From Picocystis sp. L7 (lineage: Eukaryota; Chlorophyta; Picocystophyceae; Picocystales; Picocystaceae), in NCBI GenBank assembly GCA_020975725.1, contig QXJR01000025.1, forward strand, positions 248,001-312,000: DNA of 64,000 bases, read 5' to 3'. The notes under the pieces are model-generated. The model ran no database searches, was not told the DNA's origin, and saw only the letters and a list, made by a program, of their open reading frames with translations. The stretch's first letter is position 1; each line of letters begins with the position of its first letter. Position numbers and translations under genes: made by a program. Positions 21,177-30,648 of the stretch are shown here, in pieces.

Positions 21177-21345
21177 GCTGCTTTCTGAATGGAACTGTTG
21201 TTGCTTTCTGTATGGAAATGCTGCTGCTTTCTGTATGGAAATGCTGCTGCTTTCTGAATGGAACTGCTGCTGCTTTCTGAATGGAACTGCTGCTGCTTTC
21301 TGAATGGAACTGCTGCTGCTTTCTGTATGGAACTGCTGGCGGTTA
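21177..21345. repeat. 23-bp tandem repeat inside the Harbinger element
   Basis: About seven copies of a 23-bp unit TTTCTGAATGGAACTGCTGC+TGC, with variants having GTATGGAAATG in place of GAATGGAACTG. It sits between the convergent 3' ends of the two transposon genes, probably in their untranslated regions. Confidence 0.92.
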
Positions 21346-21524
21346 CTGTGACTGTGAGAATTAAAATTGCTGTGGAAACACATCATGAAGAAGGTTCTCT
21401 GCCCAGCGGCGGTGAGTTGTTCTCATTACCTTCTTCTGAATTGTGAAAAACACCTACACTCACGGAAGAAGTCGTCAGAAACAAACTAGGACCAAGAACA
21501 TCCTCGTGCGTGCTACACGAGCAC

Positions 21525-22862
21525 CTACAACGTACCGTCTGTTTGCTGCTGAATCAGCTCAGCGTATTCTTGCAACGTAGGAGGAGCGATACCTAGGTAG
21601 TCCGTCGTCACGCCACCGCACAAACAAGTATGAAAGTTGGTCAGTAACGCGGCCACCACGTCCTCCTTACCAGTTTGACGGAGTAGAACCGTCTTTCGAG
21701 TCTTATCGCCAACGAATGGCCACAACTGTTCGAGCTTTCCAAAAATCCATTCCACGGCCTGTCTGAACTTGCTCATGTCCTCGTTGAAGGTTGCTTGATC
21801 CGCAGAAATGTCCCCTTTGAAAGGCCGACGCAAAAGATCCGTGGACGGGTAGGCACCATCACCGTACAAAGTCACCTCTTCGCCTTGATCACGGACGATC
21901 GCTTCCAAGCGCTGCTGCATGTTCGACCTTCGCCAAATATTCGCATCTCCCACCGAACCAGCATATGGACCGTCGAAGTCCGCGATCATGAAGTTAGAAA
22001 GTACCACCGCCTGGTACTTCGTTGCATGCATTCGTTTCCAACCGTTGTAGGCTGCGTCTTCTCCCTCGGTTGGTCTGCGGATCTTGAACAACGTCCCGTC
22101 AATGAACCCACAACATGAGGGAATCCGACATCCCCTCGTTGCAAGTGCGTCAGCCAGTCGAGGCAGCTCACTTGCCCACAGTTCCAAACGCAACGCTCGC
22201 TTAGCGAAGGGGTATATGTGGTCGAGCATTGCATTGTGAAGCTCCGACAAGGCACTTGCGGTCCGGTCAAAGGTGTGGGATAGATGATGCAAGTTCTCCA
22301 ACCCTGCCAAGCGCCGCAACAGCAACAACATCCCTTCCTCTCCTGTAAAGACACGTCCCGTCCCTCGGACGCGGATAGTTCTTGGTACACGGAGAATTCT
22401 CAGTAGCTCGTGTATCTCTGAACCCACAAAACGGCAATGCTGCCGCAACCAATCGTCCGAGAAGCCACCGATCGTTCGCGGCACGTTCGTTACTGCGCTT
22501 TTGTACGTCCAATACCGCTTGGCGTTTCCTAAATCTTCCCAACATTGCTCAATGGCGGCAAGTAGGAGACGTAGAACCCCGATCCGCACATCAGCACGGA
22601 GCCGATGTGCGGCCATGAAACCAATGAAGAGCCCCACGAGCTCGTCAAACTGCTTGCGGAGCATCCTTCGCTCCAGCGCGCATCCCACTCGCGATGGCAT
22701 GGCCCTTCCTCTTTCCCGCGGAATCTCGGACCTCGTTCCTGTTCGACGGCCTGGGGTGCAGCGCGCGTGGAGGAACGTGGTCCGCTTTCCCCAAAACTCC
22801 TCCACGATACATAGCGAATGAAAAAATATTCGCTTGAGATCCCTTAATAAAAACCGCCCCAT
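21525..22862 (-). CDS. PIF/Harbinger DDE transposase
   Basis: 445 residues, apparently intact. The DDE catalytic triad typical of Harbinger nucleases is visible: first Asp in CCGFIDGTLFKI, second Asp in YAGSVGDANIWRRS, and Glu in FRQAVEWIFGKLEQLW. Context motifs such as YNGWKRMHATKYQAVVLSNF and LYGDGAYPS are also typical of the family. The true start may be the ATG at 22862 or a downstream one (MPSRVG..., about residue 54), because the first 50 residues show no homology features. Together with the adjacent SANT-like protein it forms the two-component machinery of this superfamily. Confidence 0.93.
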   Translation of the reverse strand: MGRFLLRDLKRIFFHSLCIVEEFWGKRTTFLHARCTPGRRTGTRSEIPRERGRAMPSRVGCALERRMLRKQFDELVGLFIGFMAAHRLRADVRIGVLRLLLAAIEQCWEDLGNAKRYWTYKSAVTNVPRTIGGFSDDWLRQHCRFVGSEIHELLRILRVPRTIRVRGTGRVFTGEEGMLLLLRRLAGLENLHHLSHTFDRTASALSELHNAMLDHIYPFAKRALRLELWASELPRLADALATRGCRIPSCCGFIDGTLFKIRRPTEGEDAAYNGWKRMHATKYQAVVLSNFMIADFDGPYAGSVGDANIWRRSNMQQRLEAIVRDQGEEVTLYGDGAYPSTDLLRRPFKGDISADQATFNEDMSKFRQAVEWIFGKLEQLWPFVGDKTRKTVLLRQTGKEDVVAALLTNFHTCLCGGVTTDYLGIAPPTLQEYAELIQQQTDGTL

Positions 22863-23269
22863 GTTTACAGTTGGCGAAGTACCCTAAATGGAAAAGGGGA
22901 AAGCTACGGACCCTTCACTTTCCCCAAAATCGAAAACGGGGAAACCTCAAGTCCCAAAAACCCGAGAATAAACTCCCTCTTGCCCGAATATTTCGTCTTT
23001 CCCCAAAATCTAAACTCCTCTCTGACCAGAGAAGAAACCCTCCCGTGCAGGTCGTGGGCTCCTCCCCCCTCCCACGCCCCCCTCTCGTGTGCCCAGGAGG
23101 GAGGTGACCGTTGGGAGGTGACAGATCGAGAGGGTGGTGCGCCGCCAAGCACGCGTGCCAGCCGAGTCGTACCGTGGTGATGCGTGGTGCAGGAATCCCC
23201 GGGGCGAGTATGGGAAGCGCCCCGAAGTGCTGGGGAGGACGGGGAGGGGGGACGGCCGCCCCGGGGCGC

Positions 23270-23317
23270 CACGTGGGACCGCGAGTGCCACGTGGAGGTC
23301 GGGTCGGGAACCACGTG
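23270..23317. promoter_or_regulatory. Three CACGTG (G-box) motifs upstream of the SRPBCC gene
   Basis: CACGTG occurs at 23270-23275, 23289-23294 and 23312-23317, each extended to CCACGTGG or CACGTGGG, within 48 bp and ending 10 bp before the chosen ATG. G-boxes are targets of plant-type bZIP and bHLH factors. If the gene starts at an upstream ATG (23180 or 23210) these would be coding instead. Confidence 0.45.
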
Positions 23318-23326
23318 GTGGAGAGG

Positions 23327-23998
23327 ATGGCGGCGGAGGCGCCTCGGAGGCGTGGGACGATCACGTGGTCCAAGAGCTCCCCGGAGGGAGGGTACACGCC
23401 GTACGAAACGCTCCTGGAGAGGTTCGATGAATTGGACGTGGTGCATCGCTGCACCAGGGTGATCCAAGCCCCCCTCTCCACCTGCATGGAACCCTGGTGT
23501 GATTGGAAACACGTGCGCAAATTCGTGCCGCAACTGGTGGACGTCGAAAGCATCCCACAAGAAGATGGAAGGGTGCGACGCCTGCGTATGATGTATCGCT
23601 TCGCAACCACACCCACCATCGAATTGATGACAAGCGCCGTGTACGTGGGCGCGGAACCCAAGCAGCAGCTGAAGGATGCCCTGCAGCAACAGAATGAGGG
23701 ACCAGGGACGGGGCAGAGATGCAAAGAAGTGAGATGGCGCAGCACGGAAGGCTTCCCACAAGCGGGATACGTGCAGTTCACGGAACGAGAGGCGCACAAA
23801 ACCGAACGTGAAGGTGATCCCGCAGGACCGCCAACAGAAACAGTAGTGGAACTGGAGTTTACCTATCGGATGCCCGCAGTACTGGTTGAATTTGTGGGTA
23901 GGCATCCTGTGCAGGTGGATGTGGAAAAAATCGTGCAAGATTCCATGGATCGGTACGTGGAACTCTGCCTGAAGAAAACCCACGCAGAGCAGGCGTGA
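23327..23998 (+). CDS. SRPBCC/START-like (polyketide cyclase/lipid-transport superfamily) protein
   Basis: 223 residues from the ATG at 23327. The fold is indicated by a typical layout: TRVIQAPLSTCMEPWCDWKH, then FVPQLVDVESIP, RMMYRFATTPTIELMTSAVY, KEVRWRSTEGFPQAGYVQFTE, VVELEFTYRMPAVL, and a closing amphipathic helix VDVEKIVQDSMDRYVELC. This is the SRPBCC pattern seen in plant plastid polyketide cyclase/lipid-transport proteins (lipid or small hydrophobic ligand in a deep cavity). The ligand is unknown. Further ATGs in frame at 23180 and 23210 would add a Gly/Arg-rich extension that could be a transit peptide. The gene lies 300 bp right of a Harbinger insertion. Confidence 0.75.
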   Translation: MAAEAPRRRGTITWSKSSPEGGYTPYETLLERFDELDVVHRCTRVIQAPLSTCMEPWCDWKHVRKFVPQLVDVESIPQEDGRVRRLRMMYRFATTPTIELMTSAVYVGAEPKQQLKDALQQQNEGPGTGQRCKEVRWRSTEGFPQAGYVQFTEREAHKTEREGDPAGPPTETVVELEFTYRMPAVLVEFVGRHPVQVDVEKIVQDSMDRYVELCLKKTHAEQA

Positions 23999-25040
23999 AC
24001 ATGGCTGCTCAGAGGGAGCTGAGCGATAGGAGAAAGACGGGGTGCGAGGGATGAGGTAGATCATATCTTTTGATACCGGTTCCAATTGTTCCTGTTTGGC
24101 AGCCTCGTTTGACAGCAAGGCGATGGTCACCACTGCATTTCAGGATGATTCAACATGCTGCTGTGGATGCCACCTGTGTGGCGGTGCGTGTGGAGGAATC
24201 CGATGGTGCAGAGGAATGAATCTTACTGGCACACGGCATACTCACTCCTGAGGAAGCATCCCGATTGTTTTGCCTTTATCCAACGATGTGCCTGAAACAC
24301 CCGTGTCACTGTCTGCTTGGAGTGTGGGCAGCTGCAACAGCATGGTTCACAAGGGGTTTGGACACCAAGATCCGCACATCAATACTTGGAAATGATGTTT
24401 AGCTGTAGCGCATGACATTCTCCTGTGGGCTAGAGAAGGGGTATCAGGTGAAACTTGCTCCAATTGATCCAGAGAAGAGACTGGCGCAAACGGACCCCTG
24501 CAATGCGGATAAAAACAACCGTAGAATTTTTATTGTAACGAGCAGCACAGCTAGGACAAAGACCGATACCGATAAATAAAACAAGAGCGCTCAAGAAGCA
24601 ACCATTCTCGTGTGGAACGAAAGTGGACAGGACTTCCGTCCACATAATGCTTCTACTTATGCATTGCCCTTTCCTTCCCACCAACCAACCAGGGTACATG
24701 AACAGCGCATTCAACACGGCAAGTCCATGCTCATGCCACGAGCTAATCTCCATGCAAGAGTATGGTGCACCGATCCATTCCCTTCCCTGAACGCCACACG
24801 CTCCGCTGGTAACTCATGCCCCGGCCTCTTAAAGAGTTTCTGCGCCTCAGATGGACAGTACAAACGATATGGCAGCATCTCCCGCTCAAAACTTTACTCT
24901 CATACATAACAGAGCCAAAGTATTCATCATTCTACTGTGCGTGCATCAGAGGCTTTTGCAGCCTCTGCAGATTGCCTTGCGAGGTACAGATCTGTCGCTG
25001 AAGATAGACTTTCCCGTCCCTTCATCGCACAGAAAACATT
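23999..25040. other. Intergenic region between convergent genes, no gene seen
   Basis: About 1 kb between the 3' ends of the SRPBCC and cyclase genes. Only short open frames without family features are present, and no repeats were noticed. It presumably holds both 3' untranslated regions. Confidence 0.6.
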
Positions 25041-28000
25041 TCAACCCGACTCGCTCGGCGCAACGTTTGAGGTCTTCCTTTCCGTTTGAGTGGCTTGCAT
25101 GTCCACAAGAACCTTGCTCACTATGCTGGCTGAGTCGTACAATTCCAGGCCCTTGTGTGTCTTGAGCAGACCCCTCTCTTTTCGAACCTGGGCATTCTTG
25201 CCTCCTGGCCGCATAGCAACATCTACCAACTTGTCCTTCCCATACACAATCAACGATGACACGTCCATTGCCGCGCTTAAGCCTTTGAATTGGAACGACC
25301 CAGGGTCGCACACTTGCACATCCACTTTGCTCAAGGACAAGCCCTGCTTTTCGCCTAGCTTGTGTAGGGCCGTGGAGAAAAATTCGTCCATCAGAGATGT
25401 TGGTAGGAACAAGGATCCAAAATAGGCTGTCGCTTGGAATCTTGCAGCACGATTCACTAGGCGACCAAAGTAATCAGCCCTTCCAGAACTCCCATGAGGG
25501 AACACTTCAGCAGGCGCACCTCGGAACAAACCAAGCTGCACGTCAAAGTGGAGCCCTTCTCTACAGGTCATGAAGAACCTCTGTGCCGTTGGAATGCCCC
25601 TTGAAGCATTCCATGACACCTGCCTACTCAGATCCTTGCTACCAGTGTAGCATTTAAAGTGTGCATCTAGCCTCTTGTTTGCCATATCAACAGCATTCTG
25701 AAGTTGTAGGCTCCAAAGGACAGCACTCTCCAAGTTAAAGAAGGCAAGCATGAAAACATTGTCCACAAATTGGCACTCGTAACCTTCGTAAAGTGGCAGG
25801 GTCTCCCGTACTAGCTGCTGGTATAGCAGGAACACGTATTGCTCTGCTTTGTCATTACCAAAGATTTGCATTTGCGTGATCCTCACAGAGCTGAATACGA
25901 TGCAGACTGTGAAAGCACTTTCCTTCAGGGATATCTCGTTCTCCGCAATGCTAAAAGTAGAAGTGTCTGGGCTAGGTTCAGCCCCCGCCTTCAGCCTTTC
26001 CAGAGCACAAAGAAAACCTTCGCGTGCCATAGGTGCATCAAAGAAACCTGGCTGCAACTTCGCGAACTTCTCTGGCTTTTCAAAATACAAAGCTCTTGCA
26101 AGAATCTTGCGTGGGAGCACTTGCATGATTTCTAGGCCATAGAGCTCACTTGATCCATCCAAAATGTCCTTGTGTTCACCAGAAGTATAAAGATCCTCAG
26201 GCAGGAAGACACCCAGGTCCATGAAGACAGGGGAGAGCTCCCCTTCCAACCTGCTGAAGGAGAGAGTTCTTGTATTTTGCCGGAGTCGAAGGCTGCAGCA
26301 ATTTTTTGATGGAAAAGAAGGGAAGCACACTCCCTCCCTCTTTCCCTTGTGCTGAAGTGTCTCATTGTTGATGCTCAAAATTGCTTGATGGGTCTCGCTG
26401 TCCATCACAATCTGCCCACCATCAGCGAAAGATTCTAGAACTTTTACCCTATCCATGACTTGGCCAGCGTACTCCAGGCGTTTAGTGAGGGCATTGGTGG
26501 AAATATTGCCAAGTGGGCCGGTTGCAATAGCCATCCTCACCCGCATCCCTCGAAAGACAAGCGAGTCCTGAAAATACACCGAACAAGCACCTTGAGTGCT
26601 CTCGAGTTCAATCGGCCAGTCACAGGTCATCAGCTGGAGCTGGCAGCCTAAACAAAATCCAAGCGCATCTTCGGCTGTATGGAAGGCTATCAAAAAGGAG
26701 TCTCCTTCTGTCCGCACCTCATATCCAAAGTACTTTGACATCAGCCTGCGAATGGCTGCATCGTGCACATGGGTTGCGCGATTCACCATTCCTGGATCCT
26801 GTTCCCACAAACGCGTGCTTCCTTTCACGTCGGTGCTCACTAGAGAGATATCTGGTGTGTCTGTCTCCTCAAGGCCAAGGAGGCGTAGTGCTGTAGGATT
26901 CTTCACTGTCCCCGGGGCAAACTTTCTCTTGAATCGGGCGACAACTACATGCTCGTTCATCCGATGGCGTCGATAGATGAAGAGGGCAACAAGGAGAGCC
27001 ACAGATACGACGGGAACCACAATTGCAAGAATGAGCGTTAGATCCGAGTCACTAGACAATTCCTCAATGAGTCGCGCGACACATTGATTGACCACCGCAG
27101 GGGCTACATCCGTGGCCACTACCCCACAAGTGGTGCTGGATGCATCGGACCCATACCCTGTGAACTGACTGAGGCCGAAAGTGGAAACTCCGGCAAACTC
27201 ATACAGGCAGGTCGTTCCCAATGGATCGGTGCATTGTTGGACATTATACCATGGTCTACTGGTGCAGAGAAAGGGAGTCAATCTCCACAGACCATCGGTC
27301 TCGGTCAAGATCAAATTCTCTTCATCGAACGCCACCCGGAACAAGCTGAAATTCCCAAACAGCTCACGAGATGCTATGGTTCCAACACCGCCCAAAGCTC
27401 TTTCCTGCTCTGTGAGATTCACACAGTATCTAAACCACGGACTATCTTCATCTCTTGTCCTGCTGTTCTTGCAATTGATGGCTTGAACAAAGTCGTCTGC
27501 CTGGCAGAAGAAGAGGGCTGGATTGGAGAACCCCTCTTTGAACAGGCCATTCAACCGATTCAACCCTTCTAAAAGACCCTCCTCCAAACCCAGGTCCACT
27601 GGATCGTCCTCCAAATCTGTTGCTAGGGCGTTCATTTCCATTGCGTTAAGTTTCTGTTCAGGATCTTCTGCAATGCAGTTCGCCAGCTCTTTGCTGCCAT
27701 ATGTGCCTTTCAGCTCTACAAGGCTTGGACAGACCTCTTGGAAGCAGCTTCCGGGTATATACACACAACCTCCGATGGTAGTGCAGATGATCTGTCTAGT
27801 GGTGGGGCTACATACATCGGTGGGTGCGTTGGTGAGCTCGCCTTGGAGCTGTGTGCAGTCAGGATCGTCGTAGAAGCGCACGTCTACGGTGTTGTTCAAA
27901 TTGTCGTCTGCCCACACGTACATGTTGGTGAGTGTGGAACAGAACAAGCAGTGTTCACATTTCCCTAACAGCACGCTTTGATCGTTCAAAGGCTCCATGC

Positions 28001-28388
28001 AAGCGTCATTTGGGAAGTCTCTGGTCACCAAGGAGTCGTTCTCCACGTTCCAACGGAAGTACCTCGGACCGGCGCATTCACGCAGCGCGGTGGAGTAACC
28101 CGTCCACACGAATCCAGGCAGCGGCATGGGCACGCTGCAGGCTTCGTCGAGGTAGGCAACGCCGAGCAGATCATTCGCGGTGGCTTGAAATTCCCACGAG
28201 CCGAAGCTTTGCACTGGCGTGCAGCTTCGCATCGCGAATTCGGACTCCAGGAGGGGTTGTGTGTCGCATTCTTCGTCCAGGAAGAGCCTTTCTCTGCAGC
28301 TTCGGGACGGAAGCGACTGCAGGCCGCTCGTGAGGCGCGCCATCGCCATGGCCAACGCCATGGCCATCGTCATCGCGACCGACGCCAT
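25041..28388 (-). CDS. Single-pass receptor-type adenylyl cyclase with tandem C1-C2 domains
   Basis: 1115 residues from the ATG at 28388, chosen because it begins a signal peptide (MASVAMTMAMALAMAMARL). Cys-rich extracellular region (about 25-445), one transmembrane helix (LILAIVVPVVSVALLVALFI, about 447-471), then two class III cyclase domains. C1 (about 508-680) keeps both metal-binding aspartates (STDVKGST and EGDSFLIAF) but lacks the Asn-Arg pair (AGQVMDRVKVLE). C2 (about 820-1060) has lost the first aspartate (IVFSSVRI) but keeps Asn and Arg in DYFGRLVNRAARF. The two domains therefore complement each other as in mammalian adenylyl cyclases, forming one active site. The Asp before FGRLVN is the adenine-selecting residue, so ATP rather than GTP is the expected substrate. 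The ligand of the ectodomain is unknown. An intron in the 5' part cannot be excluded. Confidence 0.88.
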   Translation of the reverse strand: MASVAMTMAMALAMAMARLTSGLQSLPSRSCRERLFLDEECDTQPLLESEFAMRSCTPVQSFGSWEFQATANDLLGVAYLDEACSVPMPLPGFVWTGYSTALRECAGPRYFRWNVENDSLVTRDFPNDACMEPLNDQSVLLGKCEHCLFCSTLTNMYVWADDNLNNTVDVRFYDDPDCTQLQGELTNAPTDVCSPTTRQIICTTIGGCVYIPGSCFQEVCPSLVELKGTYGSKELANCIAEDPEQKLNAMEMNALATDLEDDPVDLGLEEGLLEGLNRLNGLFKEGFSNPALFFCQADDFVQAINCKNSRTRDEDSPWFRYCVNLTEQERALGGVGTIASRELFGNFSLFRVAFDEENLILTETDGLWRLTPFLCTSRPWYNVQQCTDPLGTTCLYEFAGVSTFGLSQFTGYGSDASSTTCGVVATDVAPAVVNQCVARLIEELSSDSDLTLILAIVVPVVSVALLVALFIYRRHRMNEHVVVARFKRKFAPGTVKNPTALRLLGLEETDTPDISLVSTDVKGSTRLWEQDPGMVNRATHVHDAAIRRLMSKYFGYEVRTEGDSFLIAFHTAEDALGFCLGCQLQLMTCDWPIELESTQGACSVYFQDSLVFRGMRVRMAIATGPLGNISTNALTKRLEYAGQVMDRVKVLESFADGGQIVMDSETHQAILSINNETLQHKGKREGVCFPSFPSKNCCSLRLRQNTRTLSFSRLEGELSPVFMDLGVFLPEDLYTSGEHKDILDGSSELYGLEIMQVLPRKILARALYFEKPEKFAKLQPGFFDAPMAREGFLCALERLKAGAEPSPDTSTFSIAENEISLKESAFTVCIVFSSVRITQMQIFGNDKAEQYVFLLYQQLVRETLPLYEGYECQFVDNVFMLAFFNLESAVLWSLQLQNAVDMANKRLDAHFKCYTGSKDLSRQVSWNASRGIPTAQRFFMTCREGLHFDVQLGLFRGAPAEVFPHGSSGRADYFGRLVNRAARFQATAYFGSLFLPTSLMDEFFSTALHKLGEKQGLSLSKVDVQVCDPGSFQFKGLSAAMDVSSLIVYGKDKLVDVAMRPGGKNAQVRKERGLLKTHKGLELYDSASIVSKVLVDMQATQTERKTSNVAPSESG

Positions 28389-29447
28389 GGCCAGGTTTGG
28401 AAAGGGAAACGAAAGGGAGGGAAGTTCGGGTTCGAAACCGAAAGGGTTTCCTTTCGAAAGGGGAAGCGTTTCCCGATCGATGCCCGGATACGACCGACCG
28501 GGACGGAGAAGGTCCACAACCGTGTGGACGGATGTCGTGGAGGTCCAGGGCTGAAGGGTGAGGCCGGAGAGGGACGCGCGGTTGTGGAGGCCATAACCGT
28601 CCGGGGAAATCGGGGTTCGGACCCCGAGGGGGTGGACCGTGGACCCTTTCCCCCTCCCTTCGAAAGACCGACGGTCCATACGGTCCTTGATAGGGGTTCG
28701 AGGGAAGCGTGGACCGCCCTCACGATCGGGAATTCGGTCCCGCACCCCGAACCCGGGATGATCTTCCGACGGCCATTCCTATCACGTTTCGACGCAGAAA
28801 AGACCCTTTCCACGATTTACGACCTTCCTTTTTTCGTAAAATCGTGTGGGATTCGGGAAAACGAAATTCGATGGCGAACGGTTCCTTCGGCAGAACGGGT
28901 GGTGGACCGCCGCAACGAGGGAAGAAAGCACAGGTAGAGGAAACGTGGGACCTGCACGCAGCGGGGGATCGGAGCATGATTCGCGGATGGACTGTTTCTG
29001 CGTCGCAATCGATACCAAGGGGGACCGTTCGAACGGATCCGTAGGTCGGGCGGCGAGCGGTCGAAGCGTCCCTGGCTCGAAGCCGCGTTTCTCCTGCCTA
29101 TCCGGTCGGACATCTCCGATGCGTGCCATCTCCCACCTGTCCTTCCGGCACGTGATGCCACCTTCCTGTAGACGCACCCGCCTCCGCCGCTCCTTCGACC
29201 CGTCCCAGGACTCCCCTTCCCCCTGCAGTTTACGACGAGATTAACACCTCTTCGAGTGGAACCAAGCGACCTTCGAGGGAGAGGGACGGTTCGACCCGAA
29301 GGCGGGGTTCGTGGGGGGAGGAAGACCCGACCCGCAGAGGAATTCGTGGGGGGTGCTTCCTAAATCCTCGTCCGATCGCGGTCCGTCTCGCCGCTTCGAA
29401 AGGGGAAAACGGAAGGGGAACGTGGGAACGACCCTCTGGTCCCCCCC
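28389..29447. other. Upstream region of cyclase gene, no gene seen
   Basis: About 1.06 kb ending in the CCCTCTGG-C-run target of the next transposon. The cyclase frame stays open far upstream of its signal peptide (to 28745) but that part has no protein-like features. No gene, RNA or repeat was recognised. Confidence 0.6.
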
Positions 29448-30335
29448 GGTTGTGGCTTAATTTTGACCCCCCCCGGTGCTGAATTTCGACCCCCCCCCCC
29501 TTTTCGTAAACTTTGTCGATGTTTATCGAGGGACGGCCCCCCCACGAACCGTGGCAAAGGGACCCCCCTCTGGATCCACCGGAGATCGTAGGATCCAACC
29601 CATGGGAACGCGACGGGGCCCGACCCAAGCGGAAAACCATGGAGCGATCGAACAAGACCGAACTAGTTTGTAAGAAGATCGACCGAGGCCAACACCGGAT
29701 CACGTGTGGTGGGTCGGAACGGACGTATGAGATGCACCCTTTCGAATCACGACACGTGCATCGGAGAAGAATTAGGAAGGAACGGAGACGGATTGAGGAA
29801 TTGAGGTAAAGAGGATGGAACGGTGAAAAGTAGGGAAGATACCTACATTTGCGAAGACATCGTCTTACATATGGTCAGGTTGTCTCCCACGTGGCCCTCG
29901 AGGGTGGAGTGGAGGGGATGGACGACAACGTGGGGTCCGAGGACAATGCTCTTCTCGACCCTCTCGGACGCCATATGACCACCAATCTTCCTATCCCCTT
30001 CTTCGTCGATTTCCTACACGTCCATGATTATGCTCGAGACAACGCCATTTCCGTGGCCTCCGTTGGCACCTGTTTCATCGAATGAGTCGGCTTGTAGACT
30101 TGGCACGTCGCTTGCTCGTGGTTCGGTCTTGTTCGATCGCTCCATGGTTTTCCGCTTGGGTCGGGCCCCGTCGCGTTCCCATGGGTTTGATCCTACGATC
30201 TCCGGTGGATCCAGAGGGGGGTCCCTTTGCCACGGTTCGTGGGGGGGCCGTCCCTCGATAAACATCGACAAAGTTTACGAAAAGGGGGGGGGGTCGAAAT
30301 TCAGCACCGGGGGGGGTCAAAATTAAGCCACAACC
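29448..30335. mobile_element. Non-autonomous DNA transposon with 216-bp terminal inverted repeats (Mutator-like, copy 2)
   Basis: 888-bp element. Left arm 29448-29663 and right arm 30121-30335 are inverted repeats about 99% identical: one base difference seen (ATCCAACC versus ATCAAACC) plus small C-run length changes. Ends are GGTTGTGGCT...AGCCACAACC. Both sides carry TGGTCCCCCCC (29437-29447 and 30336-30346), an 11-bp target-site duplication. The outer TIR has the same order of blocks as the copy at 18344-19730, but the inner TIR and the 457-bp core differ. No transposase is present. The high arm identity and perfect duplication suggest recent insertion. It lies 310 bp upstream of the topoisomerase II start. 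Confidence 0.9.
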
Positions 30336-30648
30336 TGGTCCCCCCCCCCCCGCCCCAGGTGACCGTTGGTCATCCGCTCCCCGTCGAGGAATCCCTCTGT
30401 TTCTCGTTATCCTCCTCGTCGCCAAACGTCATTCCCCTCCCACGTCATGCACCACGTCCCGTCGAGGACCCGCTCTCACCCTTCCTAGGTTCCTCTGCGA
30501 CTCACGCTCCGTTTCGTCCTTCGGGAATGACCTTTACGAACCGTTGTGCGACAGATGACGATCATTTCTCCTCGACTTCGACGACAAGGCGTCGCGCTTG
30601 CGGCGCACGAGGAGTGAATTTCAAGGCCTCAGAAGGCGTAGAAGAGAG
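30336..30648. other. Leader/promoter region of topoisomerase II
   Basis: 313 bp between the right target-site duplication of the transposon and the TOP2 ATG. Starts with a 12-base C run that extends the target duplication. No gene is visible. Confidence 0.6.

Larger units (their letters stand above)
19747..23021. mobile_element. Complete PIF/Harbinger DNA transposon (two genes)
   Basis: 3.28-kb element bounded by perfect 32-bp terminal inverted repeats (19747-19778 and 22990-23021, outer end AGAGGAGTTTAGATTTTGGG) and flanked by the 3-bp direct repeat CTG (19744-19746, 23022-23024), the duplication length of this superfamily. It holds the usual pair of genes: a SANT/Myb-like protein (+) and a DDE transposase (-), arranged convergently and separated by a 23-bp satellite. 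Both genes read through without interruption and the TIRs are identical, so the insertion is probably young and may still be active. It sits 13 bp from the 3' target duplication edge of the neighbouring long-TIR element, and its right end is about 300 bp upstream of the SRPBCC gene start. Confidence 0.92.

Noticed and set aside
30336-30352. Long C run as part of the transposon
   Set aside because: The terminal motif ends at 30335 and the C run repeats the left-hand target, so it belongs to the target-site duplication and host sequence.
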